A DNA stretch of 64,000 nt from Escarpia spicata. Taxonomy: Eukaryota > Annelida > Polychaeta > Sabellida > Siboglinidae. Made by a program: the position numbers and the translations under genes. The stretch covers positions 1,540,001-1,604,000 of the forward strand of contig OZ023207.1 in NCBI GenBank assembly GCA_963995525.1, written 5' to 3'. A model generated the notes under the pieces. That model did not search any database. It had not been told where the DNA came from and saw only the letters and a list, made by a program, of their open reading frames with translations. Below, in pieces: positions 37,169 to 47,124 of the stretch (the first letter of the stretch is position 1; each line of letters opens with the position of its first letter).

Positions 37169-37174
37169 CACGAT
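37169..37174. other. Right target-site duplication (CACGAT)
   Basis: Exact match to 28444-28449, directly after the inverted terminus CCTTTACTACT. Confidence 0.85.
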
Positions 37175-37915
37175 GTCCGTACAACGTTTGCACATTCATG
37201 TGCGCCGACAGTCCAACTCTGTTTTACATTTAAAGTGTCCGTAGTTTTTGAAGATCGAAAGATAAAGCAATATATAAACCACTGTGGTTTATATTTGCCG
37301 AAGTCTAAACTGTGGGAAACATTTTCCTAGTTTCCCGTGGAGAGCGCCAACGTATCTCTTCGTGTGTGTTCATTGCCGCCCTCCCCGTAATTCCAAAAAT
37401 AGTTCCCTTTTAAACATATTGGCTTGGCGTCAAGCCAAATCCGGAATTGTCTTTGAACCGTAAGGGATCGAAACGCATAGCATGAAATTTGTAGAATGAT
37501 GGCTCTACGCATGCGTGTTTTTATGTCGTCATACTATGGGGATCAGGGTGCTCACTCACGTGAGGGGGTCTGCATTTATTTGCATAATTTCATCTTTCCG
37601 GTTCGATCTTAAAAACAGGACATGGTCACGAAGTGAATCTAAGGTCAGGCCAATGTCTGTACCAAATTCTAGTCATGAATATTAACTGTCAACTACATTC
37701 TGTTCCGGTAGACACCAAGAACTACGCCTACAGACGCAAAAATAAACAAATCGTTCAAACCTTGTGGCTTTAGAAACGCGCCCACAGTGACGGCGACCAT
37801 TATGCTTGCCTAAAAACTAATAATTAGGCACTGCACTTCTATGCCAACATGCCAATTTAACTGGCTGGGGGGTCTAATGGGTTAACTGGATATTTAATTA
37901 ATACAACCCTTAGCC
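37175..37915. other. Unique DNA right of the Polinton-like element
   Basis: No gene recognised. A short perfect inverted motif (TTGGCTTGGCGTCAAGCCAA) lies at ~37420-37440. Confidence 0.45.
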
Positions 37916-37917
37916 CA

Positions 37918-38700
37918 AAAAATTATAGAAAACTATAAATTTCCTATAGTATTCTGTAGTATTCTATAGAAAACTATAAATTGGCTATGGAAATCTTAAT
38001 TTCCTACAGAATTCTATAGAATATGCTATAGAATTATATAGAATAAGCTATAGTTTTTTAAGAAACTATAGTTTTCCGTAGGATTCTATAGAAAACTATA
38101 GAATATTCTATAGAACCCTATAGTTTTTAGGCAACCTATAGGTTTTGTGTAGGAATATATAGAAAACTATAGGATATTCTATAGAATCCTATAGTTTAAG
38201 ACAACCTATAGGTTTTTTTGTAGGATTTTAGAGAAAACTATAGAATATTCTATAGAATCCTATAGCTTTTAAAGAACCTATAGTTTTGTTTAAGGATTCT
38301 ACAGAAAACTATAGAATATTCTATAGAATCCTATAGTTTTTAGAGAACCTATAGTTTTTTGTAGGATTTTATAGAAAATTATAGAATATTCTATAGAATC
38401 CTATAGTTTTTTGTAGGATTTTATAGAAAATTTTAGAATATTCTATAGAATCCTATAGTTTTTAGAGAACCTATAGTTTTTTTTGTAGGATTCTACAGAA
38501 AACTATAGAATATTCTATACAATCCTATAGTTTTTAGAGAACCTATAGTTTTTTGTAGGATTTTATAGAAAACTATAGAATATTCTATACACTCCTATAT
38601 GTTTTAGAGAACCTATAGTTTTTTTGTAGGATTCTACAGAAAACTATAGAATATTCTATAGAATTCTATAGTTTTTAGATAATCTATAATTTTCTGTAGA
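37918..38700. repeat. CTATAG-type AT-rich palindromic satellite, ~70-bp unit
   Basis: The unit alternates CTATAGTTTT, TGTAGGATTTTATAGAAAAC and the perfect palindrome TATAGAATATTCTATA, about every 70 bp for ten or so copies. Both strands look alike because most motifs are self-complementary, so each unit can extrude hairpins. The same family recurs at 46840-47083. Confidence 0.93.
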
Positions 38701-39826
38701 AATATTATTTTAGTTTCTGTGGAAACTTTTAACCACTGTTTTAGAAACATGTATGTATTTTTTTGTTATGTACATGTGGTGGATGTTACATGTAAATATA
38801 TATATATGTCAGTATGTCGTAAACTAAAACGATGCTACTGTATTATTTTATACCGAAACATTCAGCTAAGCATATTGTTATGAATCCGGCAGCGCCGCTA
38901 CCGCATCCCATAATGTTATTACCCGTGAGTCATTTCGGCGCGTAACGTTCAATTTAAAACAGAAGAAGGCCAGTCGACCTAGCGCGACGTCGGTAGATTG
39001 TGGACAGAGTATTTATAATGAAGACATTTCGGCCATTCATTTCACGAGACAAACGGTAGGACGTTGCCAAAGATTGCTGTGTGTTGTTTTTATAACTATT
39101 TGATCCACAGAGTAAAATACTGTTAACAATATTACCAAATAATTATAGACAGACAGCCGTTTGCGTAACCGCCAATTCCAACCTGCATCAATGCAACGAT
39201 TTTACCTCGTTTTCTATACCAAATCGATCATTCCGTCACTCCATATTGTTTGTGTATGTCAATTATTGTTTGAGGTACACACCGAGCATTATTTTCTTAT
39301 CAATTATTTTACATTTAGCCAGATGGTAAAGTGGCCTCGACCCGCTAGAGTAGATTTGCCTCAATTGTCGCTCATTTCATTGTACGTACCAAGTAACCAA
39401 CTGCATTGCCATGGCCACGTGAATGAATAATAAAAACAAGTAAAATGCAACACAAACTGTTAAAAAATACCCTAAATTAAATGACAATAGAATGCAAATA
39501 TGTAATCGATGATATGTGTGTGTTTCAAGTTCAAACAGATTACCTTTTTTATGATGCATAGCCACAGGCCATAGCCAGCTAGGGACTAGTGTAGCCTGTA
39601 GGTATATAATTAACATTTTTAGATATAAACATCAAGTCTATACTAATGTATGTAATACCTAATGGCAATGCCAATGATTTAAACAACTATTTATTTTGAT
39701 TCATTATAACAATATTAACAATTTAGTTGTCTGTTTGTTAATGTTACTAATCCTGATAATAGTGATATATATATAAAGGTAGATTACTGTCACAGTACTA
39801 GACCTACTTGTTCAAAAATTATATGG
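38701..39826. other. Unique AT-rich DNA
   Basis: No convincing gene; open frames here lack recognisable domains. A ~25-bp stretch near 38830 (ATGCTACTGTATTATT then ATACCG) resembles a motif in the Polinton-like arms, but the match is too short to interpret. Confidence 0.45.
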
Positions 39827-39831
39827 GTACC

Positions 39832-40081
39832 TGTCACGAGATACCCCAGCTGATGCCCAGCAGGGAGGGTATATTTGGACTGATTGCCTAGCAGCAACCT
39901 CTGGACTCTAATTAGCATATAGAGTAATGGGCGCTGCCGCCGCTGTTAGAGTAGTGAATCAGTCTAGCCTAGGATTTAGACCAGTACAGCTGTGTAACCA
40001 GATAGTAACGTATTAAACATATTCTTCTCGACGTGTTGTTTGTATGTTATATAACACATATATACGAGCAATACCGTTACA
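39832..40081 (+). repeat. 5' LTR
   Basis: Begins TGTCACGAGATACCCC and ends ATACCGTTACA. Contains TTATATAACA near its 3' end. Differs from the 3' LTR at four sites. Confidence 0.97.
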
Positions 40082-40099
40082 TGGTGTCAGGAAGTGACC
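40082..40099 (+). other. Primer-binding site, tRNA-Leu type
   Basis: TGGTGTCAGGAAGTG starts directly after the 5' LTR. It matches the complement of a leucine tRNA 3' end (TGGTGTCAGGAGTGGG), apart from one extra A. Confidence 0.7.
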
Positions 40100-40230
40100 T
40101 ACCGTTACCCGTTACGTGTTAATTGGATTACGTTATCTGGATGATCGCTGAATTACCGGCTCAGCGGGATTGCGACAACAGTGCCTGATAAGATCAGCTG
40201 GACTCCGTTAAGTGTGAGGGGCACACTGTG

Positions 40231-41643
40231 ATGGCAACGCCTCCGTCCAGTGAGCTGGCTACGCCACCGTCGCCAACATCGCCTCCACTTAATCGTATTG
40301 TGACAACGCACAACAGCAGTATTCCACCACCGCCGCCGTTGAAAATCGACGCACTAACTGGTGCGAATTCTTGGCGTCTATGGAAAAGCGCCTGGATAGA
40401 ATATGAAGTCGCCACAGATCTGGATGAAAAGACACAAGGGAAACGCGCGAGTACGTTGTTGTCAGTGATCGGCCAGGATGCGAAAGACATCTGGCAGAAT
40501 CACCCGTGGACTGATCCTGCACATCGCTACGAAGTCGAACCAGTTCTACAAATGTACGAGAACTACTGTACGCCAAGGGTGAACATACCGTATGAGACAC
40601 ACATCTTTCATTCTCGTAAACAGCGGGCTGGGGAAGATGTCACGACGTGGTATAACGAGCTGCGGCGAATCGGAACAAACTGTGCGTTTGATGAGATCAC
40701 GATGGATGAAATTTACCGTGACCATCTTGTTTCGAGTGTTATAGACGAGAGAGTCCGAAATCAACTCCTCGAAAAACGCGATGTAACGCTGGAGAAAGCC
40801 TTAGACATCATCAGAAATTCGGAAGTGAAAGCTGAACGAGCTAAGGCATGGAATTCCGTCGGTGACGTAGATGTGCACTCGATGAAGAAAAACACAAGAA
40901 CGAGGCTGTTCAAGAAGCGTGGCAGCGAGGCAGATCACGCAAGACCTCGAGAAAGAATGTACGCGAAAACAAGCACAGTTGTGAACTGTTCGTTTTGTGG
41001 AAAGACACATGAAAGAGGCAAATGTCCAGCCTGGAGACAGAAATGCAGAGTCTGCCAGGGCCTGAACCACTTCGCCGTAAAGTGTCGCAAAATGAAAGTA
41101 AGAAGAGACGTCAAAACAATCGGGACAGAACAATATGGCGTGAGTAGTCTGATAGACGATTCAGCTACTCGACGCTCAGTTAACCGTGTGGACGGACGGC
41201 AGATGGACGCTGGATACATAACGCTTGGTATCGGGTCGCACAAGGTGCAGTTCGAGTGCGATACCGGATCCCAATGTAACATCCTGCCGCTGAGTGACTA
41301 TAAGTTAGCTACAGGAGATACTAATTTGCAGAATCTGACACGAGTCACAGACACACTGACTGTGTATGGACGGACGAAAGTTAAAGTGATGGGGATCACA
41401 ACACTTCAAGTCCACAGAAACGGCCGTAAACACAATCTGCACTTCAAAGTGATGAGCGGTAAACACCGCCAACCGCTTCTCAGCCGCCAGGCGTGCGTTG
41501 GCATCGGTGCGCTGCAGTGGATTTATGTGGATGCCATACGGCCATTAGAGGAATCGCCGGAGGCCCCGAGCGTAAACAACGTTGATGCAAAGCAGGCAAC
41601 GAAGATGCCTAGCTTTGACACCGCTGACACACAGCACCAGTAG
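40231..41643 (+). CDS. Gag-protease polyprotein
   Basis: The ATG at 40231 (MATPPSSELATPPSPTSPPL) is preferred over the GTG one codon upstream. The 470-residue product has a Pro-rich N-terminus and a capsid-like region (LTGANSWRLWKSAWIEYEVA to ~residue 210, with LLEKRDVTLEKALDIIRNSE). Two tandem zinc knuckles follow at ~253-285 (CSFCGKTHERGKC and CRVCQGLNHFAVKC), then an aspartic protease with catalytic CDTGSQCNILP (Asp ~344). Gag forms the particle and binds RNA; the protease matures it. The frame ends at TAG 41641-41643, and pol continues in the same frame immediately after it. Confidence 0.93.
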   Translation: MATPPSSELATPPSPTSPPLNRIVTTHNSSIPPPPPLKIDALTGANSWRLWKSAWIEYEVATDLDEKTQGKRASTLLSVIGQDAKDIWQNHPWTDPAHRYEVEPVLQMYENYCTPRVNIPYETHIFHSRKQRAGEDVTTWYNELRRIGTNCAFDEITMDEIYRDHLVSSVIDERVRNQLLEKRDVTLEKALDIIRNSEVKAERAKAWNSVGDVDVHSMKKNTRTRLFKKRGSEADHARPRERMYAKTSTVVNCSFCGKTHERGKCPAWRQKCRVCQGLNHFAVKCRKMKVRRDVKTIGTEQYGVSSLIDDSATRRSVNRVDGRQMDAGYITLGIGSHKVQFECDTGSQCNILPLSDYKLATGDTNLQNLTRVTDTLTVYGRTKVKVMGITTLQVHRNGRKHNLHFKVMSGKHRQPLLSRQACVGIGALQWIYVDAIRPLEESPEAPSVNNVDAKQATKMPSFDTADTQHQ

Positions 41644-44181
41644 GCAGATGTTTTCAAGGGACTTGGACAATTACCAGGCCCGTACCACATCAAGATTGAC
41701 AGAGACGTCAATCCTGTCGTACACGCCCCTCGACGAGTACCAGTGCCTCTGAGGGACAAGCTGAAACAGGAGCTGCGTGAGATGGTCAACGATGACATCA
41801 TCGCGCCAGTCAGAGAACCGACAGATTGGGTTTCCAGCTTGTTGCTCGTGTCGAAGCCAGGAAAACTGCGTATCTGCATGGATCCACGGGATCTAAACAG
41901 AGCTATCAAGCGAGAGCATTATCAAATGCCAACGATAAAGGAAATTGCCACACGACTAAGCGGTGCACGTGTCTTCACTGTCATAGACGCCAAAAATGCG
42001 TTTTGGCAGGTCGAATTGGATGAGGAATCCAGCCGACTCACAACATTCAACACGCCGTTTGGACGCTACAGATGGAAGCGTATGCCATTTGGCATTTCCA
42101 GTGCACCGGAAGTCTGGCAGAGGAAGATGCATGAGATCATCGAAGGACTACATGGCATCGAAGTAATCGCAGATGATTTTCTCATCACGGGGAAAGACGA
42201 CGACGAACATGACGTCAATCTGCATGCGTTCCTCAAGAGATGTCGTGAGAGAAACCTAGTCCTAAACGCGGAAAAGGTACGCTACAAGCTAAACGAAGTC
42301 AGCTACATGGGATGTCTGCTGACAGACGAGGGCATTAAACCTGACCCGAAGAAAATCGCGGCCATAATCGAGATGCCAATGCCCACGGACGTAGAAGGAG
42401 TACGCCGCCTAATTGGTACAGTGCAGTACCTAGGCAAGTTCGTGAAGGGACTGACCGACCTCACAGCTCCGTTGCGTGAATTGATACGCAAGGAAAGCGA
42501 GTTCACGTGGAACGAGTCGCACACAAAAGCAGTGTGTGCGATACACGAGAAGCTCAGTAACGCCCCAGTGCTGCGTTACTATGATGTGGATAAAGACGTA
42601 ACAATCCAGGCAGACGCGTCGCAAACAGGCCTGGGAGCTGCGCTCATGCAGGACGGCCAGCCGATATGTTACGCAAGTAGAGTCATGACGGATACCGAAC
42701 AAAACTACGCACAGATCGAGAAGGAACTGTTGGCGATAGTGTTCGCGTGTGAGCGGTTCAACGACTACATATATGGTCGAGATGTAGTACACGTGGAGTC
42801 TGACCACAAGCCGCTAGAAACTATCTTCAAGAGAGAAATACACATGGCACCGAAGCGACTGCAGCGCATGAGATTACGACTGCAGAAGTATCCACTCGAA
42901 GTGAGGTACAAGAAAGGATCGGAAATGTACGTTGCAGATGAATTGTTAGTTGAAGACGGATTAATCTTCAAGGGAGACAGATTAGTAATCCCCCATGTGA
43001 TGCGACCGGGAATGGTGAAATTGACACACCAGGGTCATACTGGAATAGAAGGATGCTTGCGCAGGGCGCGCGAAGTCATCTATTGGCCCGGTATGAACGC
43101 TGAGGTGAAGGACCACATCAGCAAGTGCGACGTTTGCAACGCACACCGACCGGAACAGTGCCGTGAGAAGCTGCAAACACACGAGTTCCCCCATCTGCCA
43201 TGGGCCAAGGTCGCAACAGATATGTTTGAGCACGACGGACACCAGTATGTCATACTGGTAGACTACTACTGTAACTTCTTCGAGATCAACGAGCTGAAGA
43301 AGACAACGACACAGGCTGTTTTCAATGCTCTACGGCCACACTTCGCACGTCACGGAGTTCCTTCAATTCTGGTCAGTGACAATGCTTCACAGTATGGGTC
43401 ACTGGAATTTGCGAAATTTGCTCGTGAGTGGGGCTTTGTGCACATAACATCAAGCCCGCACTACCCTCAAAGCAACGGGAAAGTGGAGAACGCTGTGAAA
43501 ATAGCTAAAGTTTTGCTCAAGAAGGCCAAACTGGATGGAAGCGACCCACTGAAAGCTATTCTGGAATGGCGCAACACACCAACAGAAGGCTTGCAAAGCT
43601 CGCCCGTGCAACGTTTGATGTCACGCCGGACTAAGACACAGTTGCCGACGCGAAACAGTCTACTTGCACCAAAAATCCAAGGAAGAAATGTCAGCGATGC
43701 AATCGAACGACGAAAACGAAAGTACCAACGACATTACGACACCCACTCAAAGCCGCTGAAAGAGCTAAATGTTGGACAGGCAGTCCGGATGAAACTGCCT
43801 GGACGCAACACTTGGAGTTTGGGTGTATGTAAACGAGCGCTAGGACAGCGATCCTACACCGTGGATGTCGAAGGACACACCTATTGGCGCAACAGACGAC
43901 AGTTGAGGGCAACCAACGAATCGGCGCCCTCAGTGACTGTTGCTCATGACGTAACGCCAGACGTGGGAGATTCCGTGCCCCGTGCAACGATCTCCAACCC
44001 GACCGGTCAACGACAACCGGCTGTTGTTGTTGACATTCCGTTATCGCCGTGTCCTCGCCCGAACACGCCGCGGGGGACACCGGGCATTATGCCGAGGCGC
44101 GACGAGCCAGCTGCAAGACGCATGACACTTCGAGATCGTGTTGACATTAAGCCACCACGACGGCTCATTAACGAAATGTGA
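41644..44181 (+). CDS. Pol polyprotein: reverse transcriptase, RNase H, integrase
   Basis: Open in the gag-pro frame directly after the TAG. The first ATG is at 41743, but conserved RT sequence begins earlier (ADVFKGLGQLPGPYHI). Counting from 41743: RT with VIDAKNAFWQVELD, FGISSAPEVWQ and catalytic VIADDF (~141-145); RNase H with ADASQTGLGAAL (~289) and EKELLAIVFA; integrase zinc finger HQGHTG...CDVC (~428-465); core with VATDMF, LVSDNASQYG and GKVENAV, a D,D35E triad at ~492, 544 and 581; and a basic C-terminus. Reverse transcription and integration are the roles. VADELLVEDGL suggests that part of the usual RNase H-integrase linker is missing. With no Met before 41743, RT depends on readthrough or is lost. 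Confidence 0.94.
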   Translation, partial: ADVFKGLGQLPGPYHIKIDRDVNPVVHAPRRVPVPLRDKLKQELREMVNDDIIAPVREPTDWVSSLLLVSKPGKLRICMDPRDLNRAIKREHYQMPTIKEIATRLSGARVFTVIDAKNAFWQVELDEESSRLTTFNTPFGRYRWKRMPFGISSAPEVWQRKMHEIIEGLHGIEVIADDFLITGKDDDEHDVNLHAFLKRCRERNLVLNAEKVRYKLNEVSYMGCLLTDEGIKPDPKKIAAIIEMPMPTDVEGVRRLIGTVQYLGKFVKGLTDLTAPLRELIRKESEFTWNESHTKAVCAIHEKLSNAPVLRYYDVDKDVTIQADASQTGLGAALMQDGQPICYASRVMTDTEQNYAQIEKELLAIVFACERFNDYIYGRDVVHVESDHKPLETIFKREIHMAPKRLQRMRLRLQKYPLEVRYKKGSEMYVADELLVEDGLIFKGDRLVIPHVMRPGMVKLTHQGHTGIEGCLRRAREVIYWPGMNAEVKDHISKCDVCNAHRPEQCREKLQTHEFPHLPWAKVATDMFEHDGHQYVILVDYYCNFFEINELKKTTTQAVFNALRPHFARHGVPSILVSDNASQYGSLEFAKFAREWGFVHITSSPHYPQSNGKVENAVKIAKVLLKKAKLDGSDPLKAILEWRNTPTEGLQSSPVQRLMSRRTKTQLPTRNSLLAPKIQGRNVSDAIERRKRKYQRHYDTHSKPLKELNVGQAVRMKLPGRNTWSLGVCKRALGQRSYTVDVEGHTYWRNRRQLRATNESAPSVTVAHDVTPDVGDSVPRATISNPTGQRQPAVVVDIPLSPCPRPNTPRGTPGIMPRRDEPAARRMTLRDRVDIKPPRRLINEM

Positions 44182-44203
44182 ATCCCAAAACTGAAAAAAA
44201 ATT

Positions 44204-44217
44204 AAAACAAAAAGGGA
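44204..44217 (+). other. Polypurine tract
   Basis: AAAACAAAAAGGGA lies directly before the TG of the 3' LTR. It would prime plus-strand synthesis. Confidence 0.85.
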
Positions 44218-44467
44218 TGTCACGAGATACCCCAGCTGATGCCCAGCAGGGAGGGTATATTTGGACTGATTGCCTAGCAGCAACCTCTGGACTCTAATTA
44301 GCATATAGAGTAGTGGGCGCTGCCGCCGCTGTTAGAGTAGTGAATCAGTCTAGCCTAGGATTTAGATCAGTGCAGCTGTGTACCCAGATAGTAACGTATT
44401 AAACATATTCTTCTCGACGTGTTGTTTGTATGTTATATAACACATATATACGAGCAATACCGTTACA
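44218..44467 (+). repeat. 3' LTR
   Basis: 250 bp, 98.4% identical to the 5' LTR, followed by the GTACC target duplication. Confidence 0.97.
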
Positions 44468-44479
44468 GTACCGACTACT

Positions 44480-44640
44480 GCCGATAATGGGAACCGGTGG
44501 CCAAGTAGTAAAGCACCGGTCGAGGGGACTGGACTCGAATCCAACTATCGGCCACAGTTTTAAAAAATGTTGTTCTTTTGGAAAATACACTAGGCCATTG
44601 GTCCCTTCTATTACTGTTATCCGTCAGAGGAAGTAAAAGA
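44480..44640 (+). mobile_element. tRNA-derived SINE-like unit
   Basis: An A box (TGGCCAAGTAGTAAAGC, from 44498) and a B box (GACTCGAATCC, to 44542) are spaced ~33 bp apart, as in a tRNA-type RNA polymerase III promoter. A non-tRNA body of ~100 bp follows. The LTR element inserted just upstream of it. The 3' end is not delimited. Confidence 0.5.
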
Positions 44641-45177
44641 TCCCACACATGGGATAAATGAGCTAATTTGAGTCCATCCTGTAGTGGACTTACTACCTGT
44701 TGGGCATGTAGATGAGGATATTATGAGATAAAACCACAGTGCAACATTGTAATAGGACTTTGCTGAATAATAAGTATTTATCAAAATGTTCCATTTTTTA
44801 GATTTATGATGTATAATATAAGCCACACATATTGTATTTTTATTGTCTTCTGTTCCATTTATTTCAGGTTGGTGTCATCACTGATGTCCAAAAGCAAGAT
44901 TTGTCCATTCTGACAGCACTGATACTAATATAAGTGGTATAGTGTTTGTGTGTATGCATTCTGAATTATTGAATATTATGATAACATACCATGTACAATT
45001 ATAATGTATATTGCAATACATAACTCGGAATCAATTTATTTGACCAATAAATATGGTACATGTGTAAGGTTTCAGGGCAAAGCGCAATAGTGTAAATATC
45101 ATCTTAAAATTGACATGATATTGAATATCTACAAAATCATAATGACCGATATCTAGACCAAAACTTTTTTTTTACAT
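44641..45177. other. Unique AT-rich DNA
   Basis: No gene recognised. Confidence 0.5.
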
Positions 45178-45326
45178 TAGAACCTGTCTTGGATAACCAC
45201 CTGCTTTCTCGCTTCCTCTTGAAATTGACCATATTTTCAATGTTTATTGACCTGTCGTGGGCGACCACCCGTCTTGAAAGACCACTTTTGCTAGGCTGAA
45301 GTGGCGGTCACTCAAGACAGGTTCTA
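45178..45326. mobile_element. MITE-like element, ~149 bp, TA-flanked
   Basis: The terminal inverted repeats GAACCTGTCTTG and CAAGACAGGTTC are each flanked by TA, as for Tc1/mariner-type non-autonomous elements. Internal inverted similarity (ACCACC against GGTCACT region) continues inward. No coding content. Confidence 0.65.
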
Positions 45327-45717
45327 CTGTACATTTCAATTCTGCAATTTTGCCTAGGCAAATATGTCATCAGAGCCGCATGACGTTTATTGTATTTTAC
45401 CCTTAAACCCTTCCTATATATATATATATACTATTGTTATGAAATGATAATAATGCATGAGTGTATAAATACAGTGTGGTACGCCATGTTCCAAATAATG
45501 GAAGAAAATCATTCAACCATGCCAATTATGTTCAGTCAGAATGACTGACCCAACAACAGTTTCCAATCTAACATTCTAGAAGAGTTGAGAAACAACCCAT
45601 CTTGCTTAGAGTCAGTATCAACTGTTCACTCCTACCCTCTTGACACTATCATGCCAAGTGATTTCGGTTTTCTCTTTCTACCACACGTTTTCCTTGCTCT
45701 CTTTGTCAATATCAAGT

Positions 45718-46085
45718 GGAATACCATGTTGTAGCTGTTTCAAAATACCGTGGTAGTATACCAGCGGATATGGGTCAAATTCATTGACATGTATTTAAAT
45801 ACAAATAATCTTGAAGGGTTAAAATATGATAAAATGAAAAAGTATATATTTCAATACAAATATGTATTAAAGGTACTTTTCATAATTCTTTTTACAAAAC
45901 CGCCAATAGCAAAAACAATGGGAAATCTTATATTGAGATATGTTGTTTATCAACATAATTTGACGATGTTATGTACAAAAATGACAGGAGATGTCGCTTA
46001 CTGACTGGCAATCTTTGGTGTTTGTACCATGTATGAAAATACCATGTTGTACCTGTTTCAAAATACCATGGTAGTATACCCGAGT
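45718..46085 (+). repeat. Direct repeat pair (~47 bp) 320 bp apart
   Basis: AATACCATGTTGTA(G/C)CTG plus TTTCAAAATACC(G/A)TGG and TAGTATACC occur at ~45720-45765 and ~46039-46085. The DNA between contains an 84-codon AT-rich frame with no recognised domain. Confidence 0.8.
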
Positions 46086-46118
46086 ACAGTGTATATCACT
46101 GGCATTGGAACAGGGAAG

Positions 46119-46380
46119 GGAGCGTTCCAAAAAACTCACCTTGAGGTTCTCCAGACATCTCGATCTGCACCCCCTTGAGGCTCGCTGAAAAAAACCCACC
46201 TTAAAGCACTCTGAAAACCTAAATAAGCACCCCCATTCCGCAATATTTATGGGTAATCCTATCTCCAGCCCCCATACACCACAAACTGTACACCCCTTCC
46301 TAAATGTTGGGGAGCTAACCTCCTAATCAACAAATATTAGGGACTAAGCCCCCCCGGCAGGTTCCAATGCCTATGTAAGT
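46119..46380 (-). repeat. Degenerate CACCTTGAGGxTCTC-type repeat, related to 49213-49325
   Basis: Imperfect ~40-50-bp units contain TGCACCCCCTTGAGGCTCGC followed by an A-run. The reverse complement of the units at 49213-49325 shares this motif. Confidence 0.6.
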
Positions 46381-46839
46381 AAAACAAGTATTACCATGTT
46401 TAATTTGTTTCCTACATGGATGTTAATTGATGTGTATTTTAGCAGTAATATATTTAATGTTTCCAGCAATATTTTTCTTGCTATCCCTGTTGTGTCTGCG
46501 CTATTTCAGATAATGGCTCATTACTGTTCACAAGTATTTAAGGATTAATTTCTTGACATGTATGCTCAATAGTCTATTTGTTGTATTTATTATATACTTA
46601 ATTGTTCATATTGTATTATAATGTATATATAGGATTTGAGAAATGATTTGTGTCATTATTAGCATTGCTTGCATTTATGTACATGTATGCTCAATATACT
46701 TTATTTTGTATTTGTTTTATTTGGTCATTCAATATGCTTGGATATTACTGTAGATTGCCTGTATGATTAATGTATTTGAATATATAATATAATTATACAA
46801 ATATTTGAAGATTAACGTGCACCTCTGTTAATGAGTATG
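46381..46839. other. Unique AT-rich DNA
   Basis: Two imperfect copies of an ~130-bp phrase (TACATGTATGCTCAATA with TTGTATTTATT/TTGTATTTGTT) occur near 46556 and 46680. No gene. Confidence 0.45.
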
Positions 46840-47083
46840 TCATACAGAATATTTTCTGTAGGATATATCCTACAGGAAATAGCCTATAGGATATTTCTTA
46901 TAGGAAATATTCCATAGAAAATACTATAGGATATTTCTTATAGTTTTCTATAGACAATTTCCTATAGAATATTCTATACAAAAAACTATAGAAAATGTCC
47001 TATAGTTTTCTATAGAAAATTTCCTGTAGAAAACTGCGCAAAAATCCTGTAGTTTTCTATAGAAAATTTCCTATAGTTTTTTT
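46840..47083. repeat. CTATAG-type palindromic satellite, second block
   Basis: Motifs such as TTTCCTATAG, CTATAGAAAATTTCC and ATATTCTATA repeat in the same style as 37918-38700. Confidence 0.85.
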
Positions 47084-47124
47084 GCTAAGGGACGTTTCGA
47101 CTCTATCATGAAAGTGACTCCTGG

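Larger units (their letters stand above)
39832..44467 (+). mobile_element. Ty3/Gypsy-type LTR retrotransposon, young and nearly intact
   Basis: Two 250-bp LTRs (TG...CA) flank a primer-binding site, a gag-protease frame, a pol frame (reverse transcriptase, RNase H, integrase) and a polypurine tract. The insertion is bounded by a 5-bp duplication, GTACC (39827-39831 and 44468-44472). LTRs differ at four of 250 positions, so the insertion is recent. No envelope gene is present. Domain order RT-RNase H-integrase places it in Ty3/Gypsy. One amber codon divides gag-pro from pol, and sequence between RNase H and integrase looks shortened. Confidence 0.96.

Noticed and set aside
39161..39430. 89-codon plus ORF upstream of the Gypsy element
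   Set aside because: AT-rich, no domain, no conserved context.
42166..42180. Defective RT because the box reads IADDF and not YADD
   Set aside because: Ile or Val before ADD is normal in Ty3/Gypsy reverse transcriptases.
45750..46004. 84-codon plus ORF between direct repeats
   Set aside because: Low complexity Lys/Tyr/Ile composition typical of AT-rich chance frames.
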